Of a DNA stretch of 64,000 bases, positions 18,211 to 26,628 are shown one piece after another. The notes beneath the pieces are model-generated. The model saw only the letters and a list, made by a program, of their open reading frames with translations, made no database searches and had not been told where the DNA came from. Position 1 is the first letter of the stretch, and the number at the start of each line of letters is the position of its first letter. Source of the DNA: an uncultured bacterium (GTDB lineage: Bacteria; Acidobacteriota; Thermoanaerobaculia; Thermoanaerobaculales; Thermoanaerobaculaceae); assembly GCA_937924755.1 (NCBI GenBank), contig CALEVZ010000028.1, forward strand, positions 62,001-126,000, in the 5' to 3' direction. The position numbers and the translations under genes are program-made.

Positions 18211-19482
18211 GTGGAAAAGTTCCGCGTCCGCGGGGGTGCCCGCTTGCTCGGCACGGTCCAAGTGTCCGGCGCCAAGAACGCCGCGCTCCCCTGTTTGGCG
18301 GCGACCCTCCTGACGGCGGAGCCGGTGCGCCTGTACGGCCTGCCCCGGGTGCGGGACATCGTCACCATGGAAAAGGTGCTGGCGACCTTGGGGGAATCCT
18401 GCCAGCACGAGAACGGCACCACCACCGTGACGGTGGGGGCCATCGAGGCCGCCCACGCGCCCTACGAGCTGGTGCGCACCATGCGCGCCTCGGTGCTGGT
18501 CCTGGGTCCGCTGCTGGCGCGTCGCCGCCACGCCAGGGTGGCGCTGCCCGGTGGCTGCGCCATCGGCGCCCGCCCCATCGACCTTCATCTCAACGGGTTG
18601 GTGCAGCTGGGAGCGACCGTCACGGTGCAGCGGGGCGACGTGGTGGCGCAGGCACCGGGGGGGTTGCGGGCCGCCAGGATCGAGTTTCCCCGCATCACCG
18701 TCACAGGCACGGAGAATCTGCTCATGGCGGCCACCCTCGCCCGTGGCACGACGGTGCTCCGCAACTGCGCCCGCGAGCCGGAGGTGGTGGACCTGGCCCA
18801 ACTGCTCACCGCCATGGGGGCACGCATCGACGGGGCCGGGACCGACACCATCGTCGTGGAGGGGGTGGGAGAGCTAGGCGGCGCCAGCCACCGCGTCATC
18901 CCCGATCGCATCGAGGCGGGTACCTACGTGGCGGCGGCGATCCTGGCCGGAAACGGGGTACGCGTCCAGGGGTGCATCCCCGAGCACCTCACCGCTTTCC
19001 TAGACACCCTGCGAGCAGCAGGGGCCAGACTCGAGGTGGAGAGCGACAGCATCTTCGTTCCCGGCCAGGGGGAACGGCTGCGCGCCGTCTCGGTGACCAC
19101 CGCCGAGTACCCGGCCTTTGCCACCGACCTGCAGGCCCAGTTTCTCACCCTCATGACCCAGGCTGAGGGAGAAAGCGCCATCACCGAGGCCATCTTCGAG
19201 AACCGCTTTCAGCACGTCCTGGAGCTCAAGCGCATGGGGGCCCACATCGAGGTGGCCGGACGCTGTGCCCGGGTGACTGGCCCCAGTCGGCTGGAGGGAA
19301 CGGCGGTGATGGCCTCCGACCTGCGCGCCTCGGCGGCGCTGGTGCTGGCGGCCCTGGTGGCGGAGGGCGAAACCATCGTCGACCGCATCTACCACCTTGA
19401 CCGCGGCTATGAACGGATGGACGACAAGCTCCGGGCGCTGGGCGCCCGGGTGGAGCGCTACAACCCCGGTCCCTACCAGTGA
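18211..19482 (+). CDS. murA: UDP-N-acetylglucosamine 1-carboxyvinyltransferase MurA
   Basis: Cytosolic enzyme of 423 residues that transfers enolpyruvate from PEP to UDP-GlcNAc, the first committed step of peptidoglycan synthesis. The N-terminal [17 protein letters not shown], the active-site loop [15 protein letters not shown] with the catalytic (fosfomycin-target) cysteine at residue 116, and C-terminal [23 protein letters not shown] and [19 protein letters not shown] are all diagnostic. Start GTG 18211 gives the family's usual length; the open frame continues upstream without homology. It heads a likely operon with the HIT protein and lytic transglycosylase. Confidence 0.96.
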   Translation: MEKFRVRGGARLLGTVQVSGAKNAALPCLAATLLTAEPVRLYGLPRVRDIVTMEKVLATLGESCQHENGTTTVTVGAIEAAHAPYELVRTMRASVLVLGPLLARRRHARVALPGGCAIGARPIDLHLNGLVQLGATVTVQRGDVVAQAPGGLRAARIEFPRITVTGTENLLMAATLARGTTVLRNCAREPEVVDLAQLLTAMGARIDGAGTDTIVVEGVGELGGASHRVIPDRIEAGTYVAAAILAGNGVRVQGCIPEHLTAFLDTLRAAGARLEVESDSIFVPGQGERLRAVSVTTAEYPAFATDLQAQFLTLMTQAEGESAITEAIFENRFQHVLELKRMGAHIEVAGRCARVTGPSRLEGTAVMASDLRASAALVLAALVAEGETIVDRIYHLDRGYERMDDKLRALGARVERYNPGPYQ

Positions 19483-19496
19483 GGGGAGGAGCGACC

Positions 19497-19841
19497 ATGA
19501 GCGAGTGCATCTTCTGCCGTATCGCGGCGGGTCGCGCCGCTGCCCGCATCGTCCTCGAGGATGAGGCCGCCGTGGTTTTCCACGATCTCCACCCGCAGGC
19601 GCCGGTGCACCTGCTGGTCATCCCGCGTCGACACGTGGTTTCCGTTGCCGAGGGAACCACAGAGGACCGCGAACTTTTCGGTCACCTTCTGCTTCTCGCC
19701 GCCCGCGCCGCCCGGCTAACGGGGGTCGCCGACTCGGGCTTCAGGATCGTCACCAACTGCGGTGCCAACGCCGGCCAGAGTGTCTTTCACCTCCACCTGC
19801 ACGTCCTTGGCGGGCGGGCGATGCGCTGGCCTCCCGGCTGA
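19497..19841 (+). CDS. HIT-family nucleotide hydrolase/transferase
   Basis: Protein of 114 residues of the histidine-triad superfamily, probably Hint-like, hydrolysing nucleoside phosphoramidates or AMP-linked substrates. CIFCRIAAG near the start is the zinc-type motif common to bacterial HIT proteins, and [10 protein letters not shown] near residue 99 is the catalytic histidine triad. GGGGAGGA just upstream supports ATG 19497, fifteen bases after murA. The protein ends soon after the triad, as in Hint homologues. Confidence 0.92.
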   Translation: MSECIFCRIAAGRAAARIVLEDEAAVVFHDLHPQAPVHLLVIPRRHVVSVAEGTTEDRELFGHLLLLAARAARLTGVADSGFRIVTNCGANAGQSVFHLHLHVLGGRAMRWPPG

Positions 19842-19845
19842 GCCC

Positions 19846-21966
19846 ATGGCCCAGCGGCTCTGCCCACCGACGTCCCGGCCCCTCTCTCTGCTGGTCCCGG
19901 CCCTGGTGACGGCCGTGGCGCTCGCCGCCGACGCGCCGCGGGCGAGTGAAACCGGCGAGCTGGCCACGCACGTGCGCGCCGCTCGCTGGGCCGAGGTCGT
20001 CGACGCGGCGGTTTCCCACCCGACGCCATGGCCCGCCGAGTTGGCGCTGGCGGTCGCGCGGGCCGAACGCCACCTGGGCAACCCCTCCCGCTCCCGTGAG
20101 ATCCTCCGCGCCGCCCTGCCCCAGTCGGGAGCTCTGGCCCCCGCTCTGCGCCTGGAAGACGCCGAGGCAGCCCTCGCCCTCGGCGAGGACCCCTGGTCGG
20201 TCGTGCGGCCCCTCCTGGCGGACGGCGTGGACGCGGGCGTTCGACGGGCCGCTGCCGCCCTCCTTCGCCGGGCCTGGGAAGAGTTGCCGGCAGAGACCCT
20301 CAAGCCGCAAAGAAACCGCCGACTCACCCCTACTCTCCGGCGCTTCCGGGACGCCATCATCGCCACGCGGCTGGGCGACCGCGCTCTGGCGTTGCAGGTG
20401 ATTGCAGAACGGGTCGACGACGGTCCGGCGGCGAGAGTGGCCCGATTCCTGGCGAGCGTTGGGGGGCTGTCGCCGGACGACCGGCTGCTGGTGGGCCAAG
20501 CTCTCCTGACGACCGGATTCTGGCGGGAGGCTGAGGAGTGGCTTGCTCGACAGCCCCCGCCCCAGAAGCCGGGCCAGCGTTATCAGCTCGCCTTCCTCTA
20601 CGGGCGGGCGCTGTACCGGCTTGGTCGCCTGGAGGAGGCTGCAGCCTCATTCCAGCTCGCCCTCGCCACCGCCGGAAACTCCGCCGAGGGGCACGCCGCC
20701 GCCGTACAGCTGGCCCGCTGCGGAGAACTCTTGGGGGACTGGGAGGCGGCGGGGGTGGCCTGGGAGCTGGCGCGGCAGGCCGATCCCTCGGTTTCGGTGG
20801 GCTGGGAAGGGGTGGCGCGCGCTGCCATCATGCGCGGCGTCGCCACCGGAGTGTGCGCGCCGCTGGCGGCCGCACCCGCCACCGCTCGTGGTCCGGTCGC
20901 CGAGCGCCTCGCCGCCGTGTGGCTGGCCCGCTCCCAAGTAGAACATGCGCGCGCCTGCCTGGCCTGTGCCGATCCAACCTCGCCCCGCGCGCGCTTGCTC
21001 GCGGCCGTGGCCGATGCTGTGGCCGGGCGTCTTGAGGAGGCTCAGCGGCGGATCGCCTCCCTGCTTGCCGACCCGGCGGCGGGGAGCTGGCGGGAGGTCG
21101 CCCTGCTGCTGCCGCCCTCTCCTGCCGACCCCTCTGCGGGTAAGCCGGAGGCGGAGAGAGATCTTCGCCGCCTGGCCGAGCTGGCCTCCCGCCGCGGCCT
21201 TGGCCCGGCGCGGGCGGCCCTCGCCGCCGCCTTGGCCAGCGATCCCGAGTGGGCAGAGGTTCTCACTCACCCGCCACCTTTGCCGGCCACGCTGCCCTCC
21301 GAGGTCCATGCCCTTGTGAAGGTGGGGCTGGAGCGCGAGGCGGCGCGCCTGTTCGCCCGTCGTTTTCCCTCGGCGGCACCCCGGGAGGCGGCGTGGAGTG
21401 CCGCCGCCCTGGGGGCGTGGGGCAACGGTCCCGCCGCCCTGGCCGCCGGCGAGCGTGTCTGGCGAGCGCTTGGCGCTTTCCCCGTGGGACTCTTGCCACC
21501 GACGGTGACGCGAACCCTGCTGCCAGCAGAGCTGGTGAGGGAGGTGGTCGCCGCGGCCGCCGAGGCGAAGGTGTCACCGGCCCTTCTCGCCGCCGTCATC
21601 CGGCAAGAGTCCCGCTTCGACGTCGCCGCCCTCTCCCCCGCCGGTGCCCGTGGCATCGCCCAGGTAATGCCCGAGACGGCGCGGCGCCTGGGTATCGGCG
21701 AGGATGACCTCTGGCGGCCGGAGCCCTCGCTGGCCCTGGCGGCCCGCGAGCTGGCACGCCTGCAAGATCGCTTCGGCCCCCGCCCAACGGTGATTGCCGC
21801 CGCCTACAATGCCGGCGATGCGGTGGTGGAGAGCTGGCTGGCCGTTCTCGGGGCGGACTGCGACGAGATTACCTTCACGGCGGCCATTCCTTATCAGGAA
21901 ACCTCGACCTACGTGCGAGCGGTACTGGAAGGCCTGAATTTGGCGTATCACCTGGAGGAGTCGTAG
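19846..21966 (+). CDS. Soluble lytic murein transglycosylase (SLT domain with helical repeats)
   Basis: Periplasmic peptidoglycan-cleaving enzyme of 706 residues. An N-terminal signal segment (LSLLVPALVTAVALAADAPRA) precedes a long alanine-rich alpha-helical superhelix with TPR-like repeats (about residues 40-540; for example ALYRLGRLEEAAASFQLAL). The C-terminal SLT domain starts near 555: AAVIRQESRFDVAALSPAGARG with the catalytic glutamate in QES, then IAQVMPETARRLGI, and AAYNAGDAVVESW. ATG 19846 follows the HIT stop by four bases. The 3' end overlaps the convergent SurA-like gene by 19 bp. Architecture is like Slt70. Confidence 0.92.
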   Translation: MAQRLCPPTSRPLSLLVPALVTAVALAADAPRASETGELATHVRAARWAEVVDAAVSHPTPWPAELALAVARAERHLGNPSRSREILRAALPQSGALAPALRLEDAEAALALGEDPWSVVRPLLADGVDAGVRRAAAALLRRAWEELPAETLKPQRNRRLTPTLRRFRDAIIATRLGDRALALQVIAERVDDGPAARVARFLASVGGLSPDDRLLVGQALLTTGFWREAEEWLARQPPPQKPGQRYQLAFLYGRALYRLGRLEEAAASFQLALATAGNSAEGHAAAVQLARCGELLGDWEAAGVAWELARQADPSVSVGWEGVARAAIMRGVATGVCAPLAAAPATARGPVAERLAAVWLARSQVEHARACLACADPTSPRARLLAAVADAVAGRLEEAQRRIASLLADPAAGSWREVALLLPPSPADPSAGKPEAERDLRRLAELASRRGLGPARAALAAALASDPEWAEVLTHPPPLPATLPSEVHALVKVGLEREAARLFARRFPSAAPREAAWSAAALGAWGNGPAALAAGERVWRALGAFPVGLLPPTVTRTLLPAELVREVVAAAAEAKVSPALLAAVIRQESRFDVAALSPAGARGIAQVMPETARRLGIGEDDLWRPEPSLALAARELARLQDRFGPRPTVIAAAYNAGDAVVESWLAVLGADCDEITFTAAIPYQETSTYVRAVLEGLNLAYHLEES

Positions 21967-22568
21967 CGCTGGATGCGCGCCCGCTCCGCCAGCTCGGCGG
22001 TCCAGCGCTCGACTTCCGCCGCCAGCTTGCGCTGCCGCAGCAGCGCCTCCAGCTGGGAACGCACCTCCTTCAGCGGCGGCGCTTCCCTGCCTTTTTCGGC
22101 CAGGGCGGGCTTGAGCTCGGTGAGGTAGGCGGTCTCGATCTCCTGGGGCGCCGGGCGCACGAACGGTCCGAATCGCTCGGCGGCGTACGCCTCCACGGTT
22201 GCCATGCGGCGCACCATGTCGCGCAGCAGTGACTCGGGCAGACCGGCGGCGGCGAGTTTGTCCGCCAACGCCTCGTCGCCGCCCGCCCGGGCCACCACCG
22301 CGGCCCACGCCGCCTCCAGATTCGGTCTGATGCGCGCCGCCAGGCCCGTGCGATCCAGATCCTGCCAGCGCAGGGACAGGGCGATGAGGGCTTCGGTGAC
22401 AGCTCGGCGATAGGCGACGTCACCTTCCTCGGGCGAGCGGGGAACGAGGCCGGCCAGTTCCACCAGTTCCACGTCGGAGGCCAGGATGGGCGTGCGATTG
22501 ACCACCGCCACCACCCTCTCCACCTCCAGCTGCGCCAACAGGGAAACTGCCAGCAGCAACGCAATCAC
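21948..22568 (-). CDS. SurA-like periplasmic protein, N-terminal chaperone domain only
   Basis: Exported protein of 206 residues with a short hydrophobic signal (ALLLAVSLLAQ) and a SurA-type opening VERVVAVVNRTPILASDVEL. The middle and C-terminal part is helical (about 70-200). No parvulin PPIase domain is present, so this is either a chaperone-only SurA homologue or a related outer-membrane-assembly helper. Start is uncertain: GTG 22568 sits six bases after TAGCAT, whereas an in-frame TTG at 22559 would have GGAGGG as Shine-Dalgarno. Confidence 0.72.
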   Translation of the reverse strand: MIALLLAVSLLAQLEVERVVAVVNRTPILASDVELVELAGLVPRSPEEGDVAYRRAVTEALIALSLRWQDLDRTGLAARIRPNLEAAWAAVVARAGGDEALADKLAAAGLPESLLRDMVRRMATVEAYAAERFGPFVRPAPQEIETAYLTELKPALAEKGREAPPLKEVRSQLEALLRQRKLAAEVERWTAELAERARIQRYDSSR

Positions 22569-22574
22569 CCCTCC

Positions 22575-22584
22575 ATGCTACACT
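22575..22584. promoter_or_regulatory. Divergent, overlapping -10 elements
   Basis: The ten bases ATGCTACACT contain TAGCAT on the minus strand (22575-22580), six bases from the SurA-like GTG, and TACACT on the plus strand (22579-22584), nine bases before the TTG of the NAD-synthetase amidase gene. The two hexamers share two base pairs. Confidence 0.5.
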
Positions 22585-22593
22585 TCCCTCACC

Positions 22594-23457
22594 TTGAAGA
22601 CCATTCCGCCGGCGACCGATGAATTTCCGGTGGCGCTTGCCCAGATCGCCACTCGACCCGGGCAGCCGCGCCACAACCTCCGGCGCCACCTGGAGGCCAT
22701 CTCCCGGGCGCGGAGCGCCGGGGCGCGGCTGGTAGTCTTTCCGGAGCTTTCGCTGTCGGGATACCTGCTCAACCACGGCGTCGCCGAGGCGGCGATGACG
22801 CTGGACGACCCACTGCTGGCGCCCCTGCGGGAGGCCAGCCGCGACCTCGCCATCCTCGTCGGCCTGCCCCTGCGCGAGGCCGGCGGGGGAATCTCCAACG
22901 CCGCGGTGCTGCTGGAGGGGGGGCGGGTGTGCGGCATCCACCGCAAGCTTTACCTGCCCACCTACGGCATGTTCGATGAGGGACGCTTCTTCGTCGCCGG
23001 CCGCCGGCTGGAGCCGCTCACCTTTAACTTCGGCACCCTCGGCGTTCTCATCTGCGAAGACGCCTGGCACCTCTCCTCCAGCGTCTTTTTGAGCCACCCT
23101 CCGGTGGACGCCATCATCGTCGTCGCCGGTGGCCCGTCGGAGATCGAGGATGGTCCCGTTCCCGCCGGCGCTCGGCGCTGGCACTGGCTGGTGGGAGCCA
23201 TGGCCATCACCTCGGTGACGCCCGTGTATTTCGCTAACCGCTGTGGCTGGGAGGAGGGGGTGCTGTTCGGTGGGGGTTCCTGGGCGGTGGATGGGCGCGG
23301 CGCTAGCCTCGTGGAGGCGGCACCCGCCTGTCAGGAGACCGTGCTGGTGGCGCCATTTTCCCGGCCGGCGGTGGCGTGGGCGCGCACCCTGGTTCCGGTT
23401 CCACGCATGGAGCGCTTCGAGCTCTGGCGAGCCGCCCTGGAGAACGCCGGTGCGTGA
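22594..23457 (+). CDS. Carbon-nitrogen hydrolase, probable glutaminase partner of NAD synthetase
   Basis: Nitrilase-fold protein of about 287 residues. The Glu-Lys-Cys triad is visible in VVFPELSLSGYL, IHRKLYLPTYGMFDEGRFF and VLICEDAWHL. The CEDAW form is typical of the glutaminase domain of glutamine-dependent NAD synthetases, which releases ammonia for NadE. nadE follows directly with an 8-bp overlap, so the two halves of a normally fused enzyme appear to be encoded separately. Start is not certain: TTG 22594 follows TACACT by nine bases; GTG 22630 is the alternative, and neither has a Shine-Dalgarno. Confidence 0.85.
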   Translation: MKTIPPATDEFPVALAQIATRPGQPRHNLRRHLEAISRARSAGARLVVFPELSLSGYLLNHGVAEAAMTLDDPLLAPLREASRDLAILVGLPLREAGGGISNAAVLLEGGRVCGIHRKLYLPTYGMFDEGRFFVAGRRLEPLTFNFGTLGVLICEDAWHLSSSVFLSHPPVDAIIVVAGGPSEIEDGPVPAGARRWHWLVGAMAITSVTPVYFANRCGWEEGVLFGGGSWAVDGRGASLVEAAPACQETVLVAPFSRPAVAWARTLVPVPRMERFELWRAALENAGA

Positions 23458-24277
23458 GCTTCCCGCCCTCCACCTGCCCTTGCTGGCCGAGGCGCTGCAG
23501 GGCTTCCTGGCCGAGGAACTGGCCGCCTCCGGGCTCACCGGCTACGTAGTCGGCCTGTCGGGCGGCATCGACTCCGCCGTGGCGGCGGCGCTGGCGGTGC
23601 GAGCGGTGGGGGCTTCCCGAGTCATCGCCATGGCCCTTCCAGGTCCCTCCTCGGATCCCCGCAGCCTGGCCGACGCCCACCTGGTCGCGGAGAGTCTCGG
23701 CATGGCGCTGGAGGTGCGCGACCTGTCGCAGCCCGCCCGGCAGCTGGCCGAGCTGCTGGGGTGTGGCGAGGACCGCCTCCGCTTCGGCAACCTGCTGGCG
23801 CGCCTGCGCATGGTGGCGCTGTTCGACCGCGCCCGCACGCTGCCGGCTCTGGTCCTGGGCACCAGTAACAAGTCGGAAATCCTCCTGGGGTACTCGACCC
23901 TCTTTGGGGACTCGGCGGCCTCCGTGCAGCCGCTGGGCGACCTCTGGAAAACCCAGGTCTTTGCGCTGGCCAGCTACCTGGAACTTCCCGAGGAGGTGAC
24001 CACCAAGCCCCCCACCGCCGACCTCTGGCCGGGGCAGACCGACGCCGGGGAGCTGGGCTTTGACTACCGGGATGCCGATCCCATCCTGTGGGCCCACCAC
24101 GAGGCTGGGCTGGACGCTGCCCGGCTGGTGGCGGCGGGGTTTGATCCCGTTCTGGTGGACCACGTGCTGGCCCTGTACCGGCGCAACCGCTTCAAGTGGC
24201 GGCCGACGGTGGTGGCGCGGGTCTCCGCCTCGGCCATCAACATCGATCGCATCCTTCCCCGCAACCCGGAGCGATGA
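23450..24277 (+). CDS. nadE: NAD synthetase, synthetase subunit
   Basis: ATP-pyrophosphatase-type enzyme of 275 residues that amidates nicotinate adenine dinucleotide to NAD. The PP-loop is VVGLSGGIDSAVAAALAV near residue 36; other motifs are VLGTSNKSEILLGYSTLFGD and PTADLWPGQTDAGELGF, then KWRPTVVAR near the C-terminus. Start GTG 23450 lies inside the end of the amidase gene, and longer frames have no homology. rsmI follows with an ATGA overlap. Also linked in pathway to nadD at 28.4-29.1 kb, although not in the same transcript. Confidence 0.94.
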   Translation: MRELPALHLPLLAEALQGFLAEELAASGLTGYVVGLSGGIDSAVAAALAVRAVGASRVIAMALPGPSSDPRSLADAHLVAESLGMALEVRDLSQPARQLAELLGCGEDRLRFGNLLARLRMVALFDRARTLPALVLGTSNKSEILLGYSTLFGDSAASVQPLGDLWKTQVFALASYLELPEEVTTKPPTADLWPGQTDAGELGFDYRDADPILWAHHEAGLDAARLVAAGFDPVLVDHVLALYRRNRFKWRPTVVARVSASAINIDRILPRNPER

Positions 24278-25152
24278 CCCGGAAGCGGTCCCCGCAGGCC
24301 GCTCAGCCACCAGGTGGCAGGTGCGGCTGTTTGCTCGTCGTTGCCACACCCATCGGCAACCTGGACGACCTTTCGCCGCGCGCCCGTGCGGCCCTCGCCG
24401 ACAGCGATCTCATCCTCGCCGAGGACACCCGGCGAGTGCGCAAGCTGCTGGCCCATTGCGGTCTCACCAAGCCGGCCCGATCCTTCCACGAACACAACGA
24501 ACAGCTCGTGCAGGCACGCGTGGTGGCCCTCATCGAAGAAGGCGCACGAGTGGCGCTGGTCAGCGATGCGGGTACGCCCCTGCTCGCCGACCCGGGGTTC
24601 CGCCTGGTGCGCCGGTGCCGTGAGCTCGGCATCCCGGTCCAAGCGGTGCCCGGCCCCAGCGCGGTGGTGACCGCTCTCTCGGTGGCTGGGCTCCCCCCGA
24701 TGCCGTTCACCTTCCTGGGGTTCTTGCCCCCCACGGCGGGGGCCCGCCGCCGCCTCCTCGGCCAGGCAGCGTCCCTTCCCCACACCCTCGTGCTCTTCCT
24801 TTCTCCCCACCGGCTGGCGGCCGAGCTTTCCGACTGCGCCACAGCGCTGGGAGAGTCTCGACCGGCGGCGCTATTGGCCGAGCTCACCAAGGTGCACGAA
24901 CGCTGCCTGCTGGCGCCGCTGGCCGAGCTGGCCGGCTCGGCGGAGGCCAGTGCCCCCCGGGGGGAATACACGCTGGTGGTGGCCCCCCCCACCGCCGCGG
25001 TCAGCGGCCAGGTCACCCCCGAAACGGTCCGCCGGCTGCTGGAGGACGGCCTGGCCCGAGGGCTTTCTTTGGCCGAAGCCCGGCGGCAGGTGGCCCGGCG
25101 GTTGGGAATTCCTCGCCGCCAGCTCTATCGCCTCCTGCTGGTCGAGAAATGA
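24274..25152 (+). CDS. rsmI: 16S rRNA (cytidine-1402-2'-O)-methyltransferase RsmI
   Basis: SAM-dependent methyltransferase of 292 residues (tetrapyrrole-methylase fold) that methylates the ribosomal P-site nucleotide C1402. Diagnostic motifs: VVATPIGNLDDLSPRA near residue 25, ILAEDTRRVRKLL, SFHEHNE, VALVSDAGTPLLADPGF, PGPSAVVTALSVAGLP and FLGFLP. The family's C-terminal basic helical part follows (SLAEARRQVARRLGI). Start ATG 24274 is in an ATGA overlap with nadE. The 3' end overlaps the convergent holA frame by about 140 bp. Confidence 0.95.
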   Translation: MTRKRSPQAAQPPGGRCGCLLVVATPIGNLDDLSPRARAALADSDLILAEDTRRVRKLLAHCGLTKPARSFHEHNEQLVQARVVALIEEGARVALVSDAGTPLLADPGFRLVRRCRELGIPVQAVPGPSAVVTALSVAGLPPMPFTFLGFLPPTAGARRRLLGQAASLPHTLVLFLSPHRLAAELSDCATALGESRPAALLAELTKVHERCLLAPLAELAGSAEASAPRGEYTLVVAPPTAAVSGQVTPETVRRLLEDGLARGLSLAEARRQVARRLGIPRRQLYRLLLVEK

Positions 25153-26143
25153 CCAGACCCAGCAGCACCTCGGAGAAGATGGCGAGGGCGGAGTTGCCTT
25201 CCCGCTCGCGCTCGGGAATCCAGCGGGACAGCGCTGCCAGTGCCCGGCGCAGCTCATCGTCGGAGTAGGCGGCGGCCAGCCGGAAGGCGCGGTGGCGTTG
25301 CCAGAGGGACGCGTCAGCCAGTTCGCACCCCGCCGCCGCCCCGATCTGCCGCTCCAGCAGTGGGTGAAGCCGTTTCTGAAAGGTCGTCGCGTACCAACGC
25401 GGGGCGGCGCACCGCCGAGCATCCAGCTCGTCGGCCAGACCGGCCCGGCGGGCGACTTCGCGCATGGCCAGGGCGTTTCGCAGCAGCCGGTGGAGGGTAG
25501 CGCCGAGGAGGGGGGCCACACTAGTCGGGGAGATTCGCTCCCCCCGCCAGTTGACCAGCTCACCTCCCGCAAGCAGAGCCGCCAGAAAGCGCGCCAGCCG
25601 TTCCCCCTTCCGCTCAAGCAGCGCCTTTTCCAGTTCTTCGATGGACCGCTCCGGAGGCCCCAATTCCGCGCGCAGCTTTTGGGCATCCAGCTGCCCGGCG
25701 AGGAGCACTCGCTCCGCCGTCTGCACCAGCTGGCGAGGCTTGAACCCGAAGTGGTCGAGCAGCACCTCCACCACCTCCTCGTGCGCCAGGATGGGCGGTA
25801 CGGTGCGCTTGAGCAGCCTTTTCAGGGTACGGCGCTGCTCTTCGGAGAGGCGGACGTCCTCCCACGGTTTCGGTGGGGCCGGCAGGGGCATCCAGGTGAG
25901 AGTACCGTGGGCCCGCACGTAGTCGGCCAGAACTCCCCTGGGCTCGCTGCTGGAGGCCAGGCACAGCAGCAGCGAGGTAGCCCGGTCCCAGGAGCTTCTC
26001 AGGCAGGCGAGGAGAGCCTCCGCCGCCCTCTTGCCCTTGTCCCGTTCCTTCCCCTCCAGTACCGCCGAGGCGTCGCGCACCACCAGCAGGCGCTCCGCCG
26101 CAAACAACGACGGCGAGGCCAGCTCGCCGGCCAGTCGGTCCAC
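25013..26143 (-). CDS. holA: DNA polymerase III delta subunit (HolA-like); true start probably CTG at 26275
   Basis: Clamp-loader delta subunit, divergent. From GTG 26143 the frame gives 376 residues, but 44 in-frame residues upstream look genuine: CPDDYLLEIERVAFETEW aligns with the start of the delta nucleotide-binding-like domain. That stretch has no ATG, GTG or TTG; it begins with CTG 26275, in a CTGA overlap with the dksA stop. Recognisable parts include SPSLFAAERLLVVRDAS, HFGFKPRQLVQTAERVLL and the C-terminal helical collar (LADASLWQRHRAFRLAAAY; EREREGNSALAIFSEVLL). After ISRP near residue 330 comes a proline/glycine-rich tail of about 45 residues overlapping rsmI, which may be non-homologous read-on. 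Confidence 0.78.
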   Translation of the reverse strand: MDRLAGELASPSLFAAERLLVVRDASAVLEGKERDKGKRAAEALLACLRSSWDRATSLLLCLASSSEPRGVLADYVRAHGTLTWMPLPAPPKPWEDVRLSEEQRRTLKRLLKRTVPPILAHEEVVEVLLDHFGFKPRQLVQTAERVLLAGQLDAQKLRAELGPPERSIEELEKALLERKGERLARFLAALLAGGELVNWRGERISPTSVAPLLGATLHRLLRNALAMREVARRAGLADELDARRCAAPRWYATTFQKRLHPLLERQIGAAAGCELADASLWQRHRAFRLAAAYSDDELRRALAALSRWIPEREREGNSALAIFSEVLLGLVISRPAGGDRAGGEEFPTAGPPAAGLRPKKALGPGRPPAAGGPFRG

Positions 26144-26271
26144 TTCGGCGGTATCGAGACGCTTCAGCTCACCACCCGGATGAGCGGAAGTCCACTCGGT
26201 TTCAAAGGCGACCCGCTCGATCTCCAGCAGGTAGTCGTCGGGGCAGGCGAGGAGGGCGAGCAGACGCGCCG

Positions 26272-26628
26272 TCAGAGCTCACCCCGGTCCTGCAGCTCCT
26301 GACAGGCGATGCAGTGCCGAGCCCAAGGGAGTGCCTGCAAGCGCGGTGCCTCGATGGGCTGGGAGCAGCTCACACACACTCCATAGCGGCCGTTGTCCAG
26401 CCGCGCCAGTGCTTCTTCGATCAGGCGCAGCATGCGCGCCTCGTTCTCCGAGACGTAAAAGGAGAAGTCGCGTTGGAATGCGCTGGTGGCACGGTCAGCG
26501 ATGTCGGGGGCGCCCGCCTCGCTCTCCTCGCTGGTGACCTGGCGGGCGCGGCTGACGCCCTCGAGCAACTCCCGGCGCTTGGCCTCCAGGTGCTCCCTGA
26601 TCACCTCCAGATCCAGCGTCCGGCTCAC
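26272..26628 (-). CDS. DksA/TraR-family zinc-finger protein
   Basis: Protein of 118 residues with a coiled-coil N-terminal half and a C-terminal C4 zinc finger, VCVSCSQPIEAPRLQALPW then CIACQ. DksA-type proteins bind RNA polymerase through the secondary channel and modulate transcription with ppGpp; the short TraR-like members vary in role. The acidic tip residues of the coiled coil are not clearly identifiable. Starts with GTG in a GTGA overlap with the rlmH stop, and also has its own TATAAT upstream. SD GGGAGG is present. Confidence 0.88.
   Translation of the reverse strand: MSRTLDLEVIREHLEAKRRELLEGVSRARQVTSEESEAGAPDIADRATSAFQRDFSFYVSENEARMLRLIEEALARLDNGRYGVCVSCSQPIEAPRLQALPWARHCIACQELQDRGEL

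Noticed and set aside
18139-18801. 305-residue minus-strand frame extending the DUF504 protein through murA
   Set aside because: It is the antisense shadow of murA; only the last 84 residues match DUF504 and the promoter lies at 18146-18151.
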